Assembly (NCBI RefSeq): GCF_014645355.1
Contig: NZ_BMLS01000003.1
Coordinates: forward strand, 1 to 64,000
DNA: 64,000 nt
Reading direction: 5' to 3'
From: Bowmanella pacifica
GTDB lineage: Bacteria; Pseudomonadota; Gammaproteobacteria; Enterobacterales; Alteromonadaceae
Shown here: positions 17,568-26,020 of the stretch, in pieces
Position numbering within the stretch: position 1 is the first letter of the stretch
Layout of the letters: every line of letters starts with the position of its first letter
Notes under the pieces: generated by a model
What the model saw: only the letters and a program-made list of their open reading frames with translations
Told to the model about the DNA's origin: nothing
The model's database searches: none
Position numbers and translations under genes: made by a program

Positions 17568-18464
17568 ATGCGCGTCAGTACCCATCAGTATCACCTCAAC
17601 ACCTTGCGTAATATTCAGCACGGTGCTGAACAATTTAATGAGTATTCTGTGCAGCTGGCGACCAATAAGCGAATTGCCAGGCCTTCGGATGATCCTCTTG
17701 GCACCGTGATGTTGCTCACGCTGGATAGCGAGCTTAAGGCTTTGGACCAGTATAAGAACAATATGGAGTCGGTGCACTTTACCCTGGGTCAGCAGGAAAC
17801 CCAGTTGTCTAGTATTGTTACCCAACTGTTTTCTCTGCAAGAACTGATGACCACCGCGGCCGATGGCAGCATGGGCGAAGCGGAACTTGCAGCGCTGGGA
17901 CAGGAGATGGCCGTGCTGTTTCCTGGCATCGTGGATTTATTGAATGCCACCGATGGTAATGGCCGTTACTTTTTCTCGGGTAGTCTGACCGATACCAAGC
18001 CCTTTGAAGTCAATGGTGCAGGACAATACCAGTATAACGGCGATGACAACGTGCGTAAGGTGGCGGTGTCGGCCGACTCTCAGGTGGATGCTAATGTTGT
18101 TGGCAGTAACTTAGCCCCCAACGCCGATTTTCTGAATGATATGCAAGACTATCTGGCCTTGATTGCTGCCCCTCCGGCGGCGGGCGTTGGCAACGAGTCC
18201 AGAGCGATGCTTGGCAGTATCAGCGACTTTCTGGCTACCGTCACCGGTGAAATTACCCGTATCGGTGGCGTACGTGCCTCGTTAGACTCTATTGTGATGG
18301 GTAATGAAGATATTGCCCTGTTTACCCAGGGATTACGAGATGACATCAGCGAAGTGGACTATCCATCCACTTATGTAAAGATGAATGAAGCCATGGCGTC
18401 CTACGAGTCCACCTTGAAAGTGTACTCCAGTGTGTCCAAGTTATCTCTGTTCTCGATGTTCTAA
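17568..18464 (+). CDS. flgL: FlgL, hook-filament junction protein HAP3 (lateral)
   Basis: 298-residue flagellin-like protein. The start at ATG 17568 (MRVSTHQYHLNTLRNIQHGA) follows AGGAG with good spacing; a GTG at 17562 is less likely. The flagellin-type N-terminal motif includes LATNKRIARPSDDPLGTVML. The C-terminal helix (YVKMNEAMASYESTLKVYSS) ends in the family's VSKLSLFSMF. It links FlgK to the lateral flagellin LafA. Confidence 0.95.
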   Translation: MRVSTHQYHLNTLRNIQHGAEQFNEYSVQLATNKRIARPSDDPLGTVMLLTLDSELKALDQYKNNMESVHFTLGQQETQLSSIVTQLFSLQELMTTAADGSMGEAELAALGQEMAVLFPGIVDLLNATDGNGRYFFSGSLTDTKPFEVNGAGQYQYNGDDNVRKVAVSADSQVDANVVGSNLAPNADFLNDMQDYLALIAAPPAAGVGNESRAMLGSISDFLATVTGEITRIGGVRASLDSIVMGNEDIALFTQGLRDDISEVDYPSTYVKMNEAMASYESTLKVYSSVSKLSLFSMF

Positions 18465-18467
18465 GCC

Positions 18468-19472
18468 ATGATGCAAGTTCAAAGCACGCAACAAGCACAA
18501 TCTTTAACCCGGGTTACCGAGAAAACCCTGCAGGGTACTCGTGAAGTTCAGGAGCAGAACACGCAGCCGGCTAAGTCGGCTAAGTCGTTATCGCGTCAGG
18601 ATAAGCAAGTACAGACCTTGTCGCGTTGGGCCAGCATGGCACAGATTGGGCGTGCACTGGCTGAACAGGAACAATCTGAACGCAGCCTGCGACAGTTGTA
18701 TGCCGGTTTGGAAAAACTCAGCATGCAATTGCAGCAGGGAAACTCGCTGGTGGCGCAGGCCAGGGTAGAGGAGCTACAACGTCTAGCTAAAGCACCCAAT
18801 GCCGGGGTAACCACCGAGTTGCAGGCGCAGGGACAACAAAGTGGAAGTTTTGCCCGTCAATTACCGCCAAAAATAGATTGGCTGTCTGTACGTCCTCATG
18901 ATGAGAAGATCCAATTGTTGATGGGACGTAGCGGTAAAAGTTTGCAGGTTGTGCTTCCCGCCGGGCAAAGTGAGGCACAAAATCTGCGTAGCGTGCAGCA
19001 GGCCTTTTCCCCTCATCATATTAATGTGGGTTTAGACAACCAGCAGCGTTTACTGTTTACCGCTTCAAGCGAACATGCCTGGCCATTAAAGGAACCTTGG
19101 GTCATGGTGGGTGAAGGGGTGCGCGTGGCCGCAGGTAATCCGGTGTCGGTTAGCCTTCAGGAGCCGGAACATCCGTTGGATGCATTGGCTCGAAGCGTGA
19201 AGCAGGAACGCGGTGACGTGCAAGCCCAGCAACAGCAAATTAAGCAAGTGCAGCGACGTATTCGCGATGCGTTGGTGCAAATTAATAGCGAGCGTCAGCA
19301 ATTAACCGCCCGTTTACAGCAAATTCAGCAACAGCAGCCAGCGGAGCCGTCACTTTCGGACAGCGCAGAGGCATTGCAACAACAAATTACCACACCGCGT
19401 CATGCGATTTCCGCGGTGATGGCTCAAGGCAATATCACCCGTAATCTGGTGCAATATAGCCTGGCCGAATAA
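18468..19472 (+). CDS. unrecognised Gln-rich coiled-coil protein at the end of the flg operon
   Basis: 334 residues; I cannot assign a family. Residues about 1-50 are polar and Gln/Lys-rich. Residues about 55-100 are a heptad-like helix (ALAEQEQSERSLRQLYAGLE). Residues about 135-230 are a beta-rich region reading like a flagellin-IN type unit (SLQVVLPAGQSEAQNLRSVQ, then INVGLDNQQRLLFTASSEHA). Residues about 240-310 are a long Gln-rich coiled coil. There is no signal peptide or membrane helix and no cysteine. It starts 3 nt after flgL and is followed by a terminator, so it is expressed as the last gene of the flg operon. A role in hook-filament junction or flagellin handling is only inferred from position. 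Confidence 0.8.
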   Translation: MMQVQSTQQAQSLTRVTEKTLQGTREVQEQNTQPAKSAKSLSRQDKQVQTLSRWASMAQIGRALAEQEQSERSLRQLYAGLEKLSMQLQQGNSLVAQARVEELQRLAKAPNAGVTTELQAQGQQSGSFARQLPPKIDWLSVRPHDEKIQLLMGRSGKSLQVVLPAGQSEAQNLRSVQQAFSPHHINVGLDNQQRLLFTASSEHAWPLKEPWVMVGEGVRVAAGNPVSVSLQEPEHPLDALARSVKQERGDVQAQQQQIKQVQRRIRDALVQINSERQQLTARLQQIQQQQPAEPSLSDSAEALQQQITTPRHAISAVMAQGNITRNLVQYSLAE

Positions 19473-19495
19473 GGTTGTTAGCAAGGTGATTAATG

Positions 19496-19519
19496 AGCAG
19501 GCTCAGGCCTGCTTTTTTT
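19496..19519 (+). terminator. intrinsic terminator of the flgB-L operon
   Basis: A 7-bp stem (AGCAGGC 19496-19502, GCCTGCT 19507-19513) with a 4-nt loop is followed by seven T. It ends the operon that starts at flgB and separates it from lafA. Confidence 0.85.
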
Positions 19520-19551
19520 ATGTTTTACGGCCAAATAAAAAAAGTGAAAAA

Positions 19552-19578
19552 TAAATTTTAGTTTTACCCGGCAGTGGA
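19552..19578 (+). promoter_or_regulatory. weak candidate sigma-28 (LafS) promoter of lafA
   Basis: TAAA (19552-19555), a 15-bp spacer and GCAGTGGA (19571-19578) resemble the sigma-28 pattern TAAA-N15-GCCGATAA at the spacing and at half of the -10 positions. A flagellin gene is expected to use this sigma factor, and an upstream terminator means lafA needs its own promoter. The -10 match is poor. Confidence 0.35.
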
Positions 19579-19618
19579 CGCCTTTAGTTATTGAGCATCA
19601 ATTCATAGGAGAAAAATG

Positions 19619-20452
19619 ATGGCTTTATCAATTCAATCTAATATGTCTTCTCTGTCTATTCAAAACCAGTTAAGCCGTACCAATAATGATTTGTCTACTG
19701 CACTGGAAAGACTGGGCAGTGGTTATCGCATCAACTCCGCAAAAGATGATGCGGCCGGTCTGCAAATCGCTAACCGTTTGAATGCCCAGGTACGTGGTCA
19801 GGAAGCGGCTATCTATAATGCCAATAACGCACAATCCATGATGCAAACTGCTGAAGGTGCGTTCGAAGAAATGACTAACATTGCTTACCGTATGAAAGAG
19901 CTGGCCACTCAGGGCGCTAACGGTACTAACAATGCGTCTGAATATACTGCACTGGATGCTGAGTACCAAGAACTGGCGTTGGAGCTGGACAGCATTATGA
20001 CCAACACCTCATATGGTGCAGGTACTGCATTGCTGGACGGCGGTAAGTTTTCCGCTGCTGTCACTTTCCAGGTTGGCTCAAGCGCTGCGGAAACCCTGGC
20101 GGTTAATATTTCTGCGGAAATCACTGCCGTTACCGGCGCTGTGGGTGCACCAGGCGCCCTGACTGACCAGACTACCTCCGGTACCGCAATGGGTACGGTG
20201 GATACGCTGATTGACAATATCGGTGCGGCCCGTGCAGCCCTGGGTGCCAGCATGAACCGTCTGGATCACACTATCAATAACGTTGGCAACATGGCTGAGA
20301 ATACGCAGGCTGCCGCTGGTCAGTTGATGGATGCCGACTTTGCTAAAGAAACCTCTAATATGACCAAGCACCAGCTGCTGATGAACTCGGGTATTTCTGT
20401 ACTGAGCGCCTCTAACAGCACTACGCAAATGATTGGTTCTCTGCTGCGCTAA
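19619..20452 (+). CDS. lafA: LafA, lateral flagellin
   Basis: 277-residue flagellin. The start is taken at the second of two adjacent ATGs (19619) because AGGAG lies 7 nt before it. The N-terminal D0/D1 block is LSIQNQLSRTNNDLSTALER, then GSGYRINSAKDDAAGLQIA. The C-terminal D1/D0 block is MADADFAKETSNMTKHQLLM-like (actual text begins LMDADFAKET) and ends QMIGSLLR. The central variable region is short (about 90 residues), as in lateral flagellins. Only one flagellin gene is present in the island. Confidence 0.97.
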   Translation: MALSIQSNMSSLSIQNQLSRTNNDLSTALERLGSGYRINSAKDDAAGLQIANRLNAQVRGQEAAIYNANNAQSMMQTAEGAFEEMTNIAYRMKELATQGANGTNNASEYTALDAEYQELALELDSIMTNTSYGAGTALLDGGKFSAAVTFQVGSSAAETLAVNISAEITAVTGAVGAPGALTDQTTSGTAMGTVDTLIDNIGAARAALGASMNRLDHTINNVGNMAENTQAAAGQLMDADFAKETSNMTKHQLLMNSGISVLSASNSTTQMIGSLLR

Positions 20453-20470
20453 ATATTAGCACTGTAGATT

Positions 20471-20493
20471 GCACTGCCAGCTTCTGGCAGTGC
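20471..20493 (+). terminator. hairpin between lafA and fliD
   Basis: A perfect 10-bp stem (GCACTGCCAG/CTGGCAGTGC) with a 3-nt loop lies 18 nt after the lafA stop. No strong T run follows, so it may act as a partial terminator or as a 3' stabiliser that raises flagellin mRNA over the downstream fliD-fliS part. Confidence 0.55.
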
Positions 20494-20518
20494 ATGTTGT
20501 ATTTTGAGGAGACGCAAT

Positions 20519-21805
20519 ATGTCATCGGCATTAAGTATCGATCCGGCTCACCTGGCACAGCAATACACACAAATTGAGCGAGCCGCCAAAGATCAGTCCT
20601 TGCAGCGTAAGCACAATTTATTTAGTAGCCAGATTAAGGCTTTTAATAACTTAAAGTCTTCTTTAAGCGATTTCCTCACCAAGCTGGAAAATTTCCAGAG
20701 CGATAATAGTTTACTGGCCAATCAGGCCACCAGCAGCAATACGGCTTTGGCGGTCACCGCCGATAGCAATGCTGTTCCCGGTAGTTATGACATATTTGTA
20801 GAACAGTTGGCACAGGCACAACAGCTAGCCATGACCTTTGACCCGGATGCGCCGCTGGCCACCGACGGGCAATTGGATATTGATGTGGCAGGCACCACCT
20901 TTAGTGTCGATTTAGCCACGCTGGGTGCGGGTGCCACGGTAAAAGAACTGGCATCAGCCATCAATAATCATGCTGATAACAGCGGTGTGCGTGCGACATT
21001 GATGCGCTCCGGAACAGACACCTTTTTAGTTCTGACCAGTGAAGAGTCCGGACTTGCCAACCAGATAAATTTAAATTTTACCGCGGGTGCTGATCCAGCA
21101 GGTGCGGATATGAGCAACGCGTTGGCCGGTATGCAGGAGCTGACGCAAGCCCAGGATGCCATTGTGAAAATGGGCGCCAATTCTTCGGTCACTATTACCT
21201 CTTCTTCCAATAAAATGGAAGGAGTGATTGAAGGGGTTACCTTGGATCTTAAACAGGCGCAAAGCGCTGGCGACAGTGCCATTCGGGTAGAAGTAGGGCA
21301 GGATAATGATGCCACCAAAGAGAATATTCAGGGCTTTGTTGACCAGTACAATGCCATTTTAGCCAGTATTGATAAGGATCAGAGCCTTAAAGATGACAGC
21401 CTGGCGAAAAGCATGGAGCGTCAGTTACGCGGTGCTTTTCAGGGCACCTTCGAAGGTAAAACCTTATATTCAGTCGGATTGGAATTTGATCGGTTCGGTA
21501 AATTAAAGATCGATTCAGGCCGTTTAGAAAAGGCGTTGGCGGATAATCCGCAACAGTTTACCGAGATGCTGACAGGCCCTAATGGTGTAATGGCTAAGTT
21601 AGAAACTGCCATCGATCCCTACGCTAGCAATTTTGGTATTGTCAGTAAGAAAACACAGACCTTACAAGCCAGTTTGGATTTGGTCATTGATAAGCAAAAG
21701 CGCCATGACTATTCAATGGATATGACCTATAAGCGCTATTTGAGCCAATTTACCCAAATGCAGGTCACTATTGCCCAGCTGGAGTCCAGCATGGGGCAGT
21801 TTTAA
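20519..21805 (+). CDS. fliD: FliD, filament cap HAP2 (lateral, LafB)
   Basis: 428-residue filament-capping protein. The ATG at 20519 follows GAGGAG; a reading from 20504 is an upstream extension. FliD N-domain features are LSIDPAHLAQQYTQIERAAK and the FNNLKSSLSDFLTKLENF helix. The FliD C-domain features are DQYNAILASIDKDQSLKDDS, YSVGLEFDRFGKLKIDSGRL and the terminal YLSQFTQMQVTIAQLESSMG. It corresponds to LafB of Aeromonas. Confidence 0.95.
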   Translation: MSSALSIDPAHLAQQYTQIERAAKDQSLQRKHNLFSSQIKAFNNLKSSLSDFLTKLENFQSDNSLLANQATSSNTALAVTADSNAVPGSYDIFVEQLAQAQQLAMTFDPDAPLATDGQLDIDVAGTTFSVDLATLGAGATVKELASAINNHADNSGVRATLMRSGTDTFLVLTSEESGLANQINLNFTAGADPAGADMSNALAGMQELTQAQDAIVKMGANSSVTITSSSNKMEGVIEGVTLDLKQAQSAGDSAIRVEVGQDNDATKENIQGFVDQYNAILASIDKDQSLKDDSLAKSMERQLRGAFQGTFEGKTLYSVGLEFDRFGKLKIDSGRLEKALADNPQQFTEMLTGPNGVMAKLETAIDPYASNFGIVSKKTQTLQASLDLVIDKQKRHDYSMDMTYKRYLSQFTQMQVTIAQLESSMGQF

Positions 21806-21819
21806 CGAGGAGCAACATC

Positions 21820-22206
21820 ATGTTGGATAGCGGTTTTCAGGCCTATCGCAGTACTGCCGTAGAAGGGCGCGCTGCCGGTGCAGACATTCATAAATTAGTA
21901 CTAATGCTGTTCGACGGTTTTCTGGAAGAGTTGGAGCGCGTTGCCGGTCATATTCAGGCTAAACGTTTTGACAAGAAAGCCCAAGGTATCGAGAGGCTGC
22001 TGCGCATTTTGGGCGGACTGGATGCCTCTTTGGATCATGACAACGGTGGTGAGATTGCCAAAAATATGAAGTCTCTGTATGGCCATTGTGGGCAGGCGTT
22101 GTTGCAAGCCAGTTTGAAAAATGACGTTCAGCAATTGGACAGTGTTAAGGCCGTTATGACTGACCTGCAGCAAGGTTGGTTGGGCCTGGGTAGCCAGGCT
22201 GCCTGA
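21820..22206 (+). CDS. fliS: FliS, flagellin export chaperone (lateral, LafC)
   Basis: 128-residue helical FliS-family chaperone. Family features are the early AYRSTAVEGRAAGADIHKLV and LMLFDGFLEELERVAGHIQA helices and the RLLRILGGLDASLDHDNGGE segment. FliS binds the C-terminus of flagellin in the cytoplasm and prevents premature polymerisation. It is followed by a strong terminator, so fliS is the last gene of the lafA-fliD-fliS block. Confidence 0.93.
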   Translation: MLDSGFQAYRSTAVEGRAAGADIHKLVLMLFDGFLEELERVAGHIQAKRFDKKAQGIERLLRILGGLDASLDHDNGGEIAKNMKSLYGHCGQALLQASLKNDVQQLDSVKAVMTDLQQGWLGLGSQAA

Positions 22207-22256
22207 GAATTTTATACCCTTTACTCATAACTCACTTCCTAAAGTGATGTGTTTTT

Positions 22257-22283
22257 GGCCACTGCATGCAGTGGTCTTTTTTT
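22257..22283 (+). terminator. intrinsic terminator after fliS
   Basis: A perfect palindrome CCACTGCATGCAGTGG, flanked by extra pairs (GGCC..GGTC), is followed by seven T (22277-22283). It separates the late filament genes from the sigma-54 unit that begins about 100 bp downstream. Confidence 0.9.
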
Positions 22284-22309
22284 ATCCATGAGGAAATTTC
22301 GCTGCGCTT

Positions 22310-22338
22310 CTTCCGTCAGGCGGAAGTTGCACTTCCGC
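22310..22338. promoter_or_regulatory. candidate LafK binding site upstream of lafX
   Basis: The palindrome GCGGAAG-TTGCA-CTTCCGC (22320-22338) has the same 7-bp arms and 5-nt spacer as the site at 9479-9497. It is also preceded by an extra half-site CTTCCG (22310-22315). Its centre is about 73 bp upstream of the -12 element at 22402, roughly one helical turn closer than in the flgB case. This copy lies in non-coding DNA, so coding constraint does not explain it. Confidence 0.65.
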
Positions 22339-22387
22339 TTTCTGCATTTTATTTAAATAAAATCTAATGAAAACAAATAGATAACTC

Positions 22388-22403
22388 TTGGCATTAGGGT
22401 TGC
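22388..22403 (+). promoter_or_regulatory. sigma-54 promoter of the lafX-flhA operon
   Basis: TTGGCAT-TAGGG-TTGCT is a near-perfect -24/-12 element with GG-N10-GC (22390-22403). Flanking bases match the flgB promoter. It lies about 65 bp before lafX and would drive up to fourteen tightly spaced genes, from lafX to flhA. Confidence 0.85.
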
Positions 22404-22466
22404 TTTAGTGATCGTCTAATAGCCCAAACGGCATAGACCGGGGCGCGAACGAAATCAGGGAACCAT

Positions 22467-22793
22467 ATGCAACGCCAGCCGAATAATCCGGATTTAATCG
22501 TTAATAATCTTAAATGCCGGCTAAAGCAGCTTTCCTCGGCGGTGGAAGCCAGTCAATGGCACAGAGTAAGGGCAGAAGACCAGCGCATTACTGAGTTGCT
22601 CAGTACCGCTCGCAGCATGGGTATGACCAATGATCTTTCTCCCATTTTGGCACAGCTACGTAAACACTATGCCGACATTCTGGTGCAATTGAAGCAGATG
22701 CAACAGGATACCGAAGCGCGCTTGCAAGGCATATCACAAAGTCGCGAAGGTATTCTGGCTTATGCCGCCAGTCAGGTGGAGCAGCGCCAATGA
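22467..22793 (+). CDS. FliT-like chaperone (lateral, LafX-like)
   Basis: 108-residue helical protein of FliT/LafX character, placed between fliS and fliK where the Aeromonas lateral locus has lafX. Sequence similarity is modest, so the call is mainly positional; the helical pattern (LKCRLKQLSSAVEASQWHRV, RKHYADILVQLKQMQQDTEA) fits FliT. FliT binds FliD and assists its export. Unlike fliS, it belongs to the sigma-54 operon that starts just upstream. It overlaps fliK by 4 bp. Confidence 0.7.
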   Translation: MQRQPNNPDLIVNNLKCRLKQLSSAVEASQWHRVRAEDQRITELLSTARSMGMTNDLSPILAQLRKHYADILVQLKQMQQDTEARLQGISQSREGILAYAASQVEQRQ

Positions 22794-23977
22794 GGATCCT
22801 GCCCATTGACAACACAGGAAGTGACCTGCTGGGTATTGCTCCCCAGCAAGCCGGTCAATCCATGCATTTCAATATGCCAGCAGGAGAGGGGCTACCTCTG
22901 CCTTCGTTATCGCCACTGCCTACCTTATTGTCCGACGCGGTGCCAGATGTCGAAACTGATGTCGAGCTTAGCGGTAGCATACAGCCCACTGAGGAGCATT
23001 CTCAGGCCCCGTTTGGTGTTTATGAACCCCTGCCTGAAGATATGGACAACTTGCTGGCGCAACTTAGTTATGTCCCTGCTAAAGCGGATACTGCAAAGCC
23101 TGCCGACACGCCACAAGTGAAACTGTGGCAAGCGCCCCTGGACATGGGTACTCAGGAGACAGACCCGGACGGCGTCCAGGACGCTACAACATTTGCTCAG
23201 CAGCCGGTCAGTGTGTCGTCCGTATACAACCTGTTACCGGTATCAGAGGCGCCAGTGAGCACACCTTTGACTCCGCCCTCGCAGCCCAAGCCAATGTTAG
23301 GAAAGGCGGAGCTTTCAGCACAGAGCCTAACGCTTGTTGGCCAAGAAGGACAAAACGCCACCCTGACAAAGGTGACCCAGGACATGCCGTTGCCATCTAA
23401 CGTTCAGTCACCCCAGAGCTTGGTCAAACAGCCTCAGGTAGCGCTGATGACATCCTCTCAAACAAGCATTGTGAATGCTGTTATGTCATCAGAAGGGCAA
23501 ACGGCTCTGACCTCAGTGTGGCAGTCGGTGAGTAATGAAGCCCACTGGAAAAGCGAGTCTTTGGGCAGTCAGGCCACGCAGTGGGGGCAAAAGCTGCTGA
23601 CTATGCTAAGTGACAAAGTTCAGTTGCAGGTGGGTCAGCAGTTGCAGCGGGCCCATATTCGTCTTGATCCGCCTCAATTAGGCAGTATCGACATCAGCAT
23701 CAGTATGGATCAAGAACGCACCACGATTCACTTGAGTGCACAGCACGGACAAATACGTGATGCCTTATCTCAACAACTTGAGCAACTACGCCAGAATCTG
23801 ATGGCAAAGCTTGGCCAGGAAGTGCAGGTTCAAGTTGATATTCACCATCAAAAACAACAACAACAGGCCTTTTCGGCGCAGCCCCAGGCAATTGCCGGGC
23901 AATGGTCCGACGGCAGTGATGATGCAAAGCCCGCGCAAACAAAAGGCGCTGATGGCTGGCTTAATACCCTGGCCTAA
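22790..23977 (+). CDS. fliK: FliK, hook-length control protein (lateral, LafE)
   Basis: 395-residue protein. A long Pro/Gln/Ser-rich N-terminal two thirds shows low conservation, as expected for the molecular ruler. The conserved FliK C-terminal domain spans about residues 265-360 (VGQQLQRAHIRLDPPQLGSI, then LSAQHGQIRDALSQQLEQLR). The C domain switches export specificity by acting on FlhB. A Gln-rich tail (HHQKQQQQ) follows. Confidence 0.9.
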   Translation: MRILPIDNTGSDLLGIAPQQAGQSMHFNMPAGEGLPLPSLSPLPTLLSDAVPDVETDVELSGSIQPTEEHSQAPFGVYEPLPEDMDNLLAQLSYVPAKADTAKPADTPQVKLWQAPLDMGTQETDPDGVQDATTFAQQPVSVSSVYNLLPVSEAPVSTPLTPPSQPKPMLGKAELSAQSLTLVGQEGQNATLTKVTQDMPLPSNVQSPQSLVKQPQVALMTSSQTSIVNAVMSSEGQTALTSVWQSVSNEAHWKSESLGSQATQWGQKLLTMLSDKVQLQVGQQLQRAHIRLDPPQLGSIDISISMDQERTTIHLSAQHGQIRDALSQQLEQLRQNLMAKLGQEVQVQVDIHHQKQQQQAFSAQPQAIAGQWSDGSDDAKPAQTKGADGWLNTLA

Positions 23978-24001
23978 CAAGAACTACTGGAGTTACGCGT
24001 A

Positions 24002-24427
24002 ATGAAAACCTTAGTTGCAATTATTGTCGGTGCTGCTCTGCTTGGCGGCGGTGTAGCCGCTGGCATCGCCTATGGTGGCAAATCAGAAGAAGTGCCGACG
24101 CCAACATTACAGAACCACTTTTTGCCGATGGAACGCTTTATTGTCAGTGTTGGCAATGAAGGGTACTCGCGCTATCTGGTGTTGGATTTGTCTCTGGTGA
24201 CACAGGATGGGACTTATTTACCGGTATTGGAGCAACTCTCACCCGTGCTGCGCAATGTCCTGGTACAACATTTTGCCAAAGTTGACAGAACGTCAGCCAA
24301 GCAGATGTTTGAGGATGTGTCAGTGGTGCAGGCTGAGCTGCTGGATAAGTTTAATCAGGTGCTGGGCGATCAGGGCGTCACCAGTAAGCTGGAACAGGTC
24401 TTGATTACCAACGTGTTTATTCAGTAG
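24002..24427 (+). CDS. fliL: FliL, stator-associated membrane protein (lateral, LafF)
   Basis: 141-residue FliL-family protein with one N-terminal membrane helix (TLVAIIVGAALLGGGVAAGI) and a periplasmic domain. The domain contains MERFIVSVGNEGYSRYLVLD, LEQLSPVLRNVLVQHFAK and a C-terminal LEQVLITNVFIQ typical of the family. FliL surrounds the stator and supports torque under load, a property linked to swarming. It lies directly upstream of lafS as in other lateral loci. Confidence 0.92.
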   Translation: MKTLVAIIVGAALLGGGVAAGIAYGGKSEEVPTPTLQNHFLPMERFIVSVGNEGYSRYLVLDLSLVTQDGTYLPVLEQLSPVLRNVLVQHFAKVDRTSAKQMFEDVSVVQAELLDKFNQVLGDQGVTSKLEQVLITNVFIQ

Positions 24428-24436
24428 GGACACCAC

Positions 24437-25147
24437 ATGCTGGCAACTGATGTATGGACAACTTCGCACGAACAACCCAGTCAACGGTCGGTAGCAGGAG
24501 AATCATCACTGCTTAATCGCTATGGGCATCTGATCAAACGGGCAGCGGCACATATGCGTACTCAGGTTGGCGTGGTGGTTGATCGCGACGACCTGCAGCA
24601 GATTGGCATGATGGCATTGCTTGGTGCGATTCGCCGCTATGGCCGCGATGTAGATGAGCACTTTGAATCCTATGCCTTTAAGTCTGTGCGCGGTGCCATG
24701 CTAGATGAGTTTCGACGGGTAGACTGGCGTCCTCGTCAGTTGCGCCAGCAAGCCCACAAACTTCGAGATCAGGTAAGAGCGCTGCGCCGAACTTTAGGGC
24801 GCGAGCCCAGCGATAACGAAATTTGCTCGGCCATGCAAATCGATGCCAGTCAATTGCTGGAGCTGCAATACGTGGAGCAGGCCGAGGCGGTAGACAGCCT
24901 TGAACAGCTAATGGAACAAGGTGGCCCATTACAGGCCGATGATGTGCAGGTACAAGCCGAAGTGCGTCTGAGTCTGCAAAAAGCCCTGGCAGCGCTGCCT
25001 GCACGCAACAAGTTGCTGCTGCATCTGTACTACACCCACGAACTGAATATGAAAGAAATCGCTCTTACCCTGCAACTGACCGAGTCCAGGGTTTGCCAGT
25101 TACACAAGCAGTCAGTGGAAATGCTGACCCGCAGGCTGCAAAGCTAA
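24437..25147 (+). CDS. lafS: LafS, lateral sigma-28 factor (FliA family)
   Basis: 236-residue sigma factor. Region 2 holds LLNRYGHLIKRAAAHMRTQV and DDLQQIGMMALLGAIRRYGR, with the -10 recognition part FESYAFKSVRGAMLDEFRRV. Region 3 has QQAHKLRDQVRALRRTLGRE and region 4 ends with the helix-turn-helix LNMKEIALTLQLTESRVCQL. It should direct late lateral genes (lafA and others) and be inhibited by FlgM (8416-8718). Length and order match FliA/LafS. Confidence 0.95.
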   Translation: MLATDVWTTSHEQPSQRSVAGESSLLNRYGHLIKRAAAHMRTQVGVVVDRDDLQQIGMMALLGAIRRYGRDVDEHFESYAFKSVRGAMLDEFRRVDWRPRQLRQQAHKLRDQVRALRRTLGREPSDNEICSAMQIDASQLLELQYVEQAEAVDSLEQLMEQGGPLQADDVQVQAEVRLSLQKALAALPARNKLLLHLYYTHELNMKEIALTLQLTESRVCQLHKQSVEMLTRRLQS

Positions 25148-25162
25148 ATACAGGATATTCCC

Positions 25163-26020
25163 ATGCAAAAAATAATTGGACTAGTGGTGGTGTTGGGCGC
25201 GGTTGTCGGGGGCTTTATGTTCGCCGGCGGTAATGTGGCAACCCTTTGGCAGCCAGCGGAAATGATCATCATTTTTGGTGCCGGTATTGGTGCCCTGGTG
25301 GTTGGAAACTCGGCCCATGTGCTAAAGGAAATGTTGTCTCAGTTGCGCTATCAGTTTTCCGCTCAGAAGGAAGAAAGCAGCCTATACCACGACCTGTTGA
25401 TGGTGATGTATGCCTTATTGGATTTAGCCCGTACCCGCGGTATGAAAGATCTCGATGAGCATGTTGAGAGCCCGGAAACCAGTGCCATTTTCCTGGCTTA
25501 TCCACGGGTTAGTGAATTCCCTCAGTTGGTGACATTTATTTGCGACAACCTGCGTTTGTTCAGCATGGGCAAGATCAGCGCTCACGACTTTGATGCCATG
25601 CTGGAGCAGGAAATTTATAGCATCGAGCAGCAAAAACTTAAGCCCAGTCAGGCGATGGCATCCATTGCCGAAGCCATGCCTGGCTTCGGTATTCTGGCTG
25701 CCGTCGGCGGCATTATTATCACTATGCAACACCTTGACGGACCGCTAAGCAATATCGGCTATCACGTTGCGGCGGCACTGGTGGGCACCTTTATTGGTAT
25801 CTTCGGGTGTTACTGCCTGATGGCGCCCCTGGCCTCGGCTATGGAGCAGTATGTTAAAAAGCAAATGGCGGTGCTGGACTGCGTCAGAGCGATGTTGGTG
25901 GCCCATGCTAAAGGGCATGTGGCGATAGTAGCAACCGATTCCGGGCGTAAGTTGATTAGCGAGGAAAACAAACCTTCATTCAACACCATGGAAGAGTGGA
26001 TTAACAACAGGGCTGCATGA
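25163..26020 (+). CDS. lafT: LafT, MotA-type stator subunit
   Basis: 285-residue MotA-family membrane protein with four hydrophobic segments. The first pair is at residues about 2-50, and the last pair contains the conserved proline motif SIAEAMPGFGILAAVGGIII and YHVAAALVGTFIGIFGCYCL. A cytoplasmic loop between them carries the charged residues that contact FliG. Together with LafU it forms the ion channel of the lateral motor, proton-type in characterised lateral systems. The start follows a CAGGA site. Confidence 0.96.
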   Translation: MQKIIGLVVVLGAVVGGFMFAGGNVATLWQPAEMIIIFGAGIGALVVGNSAHVLKEMLSQLRYQFSAQKEESSLYHDLLMVMYALLDLARTRGMKDLDEHVESPETSAIFLAYPRVSEFPQLVTFICDNLRLFSMGKISAHDFDAMLEQEIYSIEQQKLKPSQAMASIAEAMPGFGILAAVGGIIITMQHLDGPLSNIGYHVAAALVGTFIGIFGCYCLMAPLASAMEQYVKKQMAVLDCVRAMLVAHAKGHVAIVATDSGRKLISEENKPSFNTMEEWINNRAA

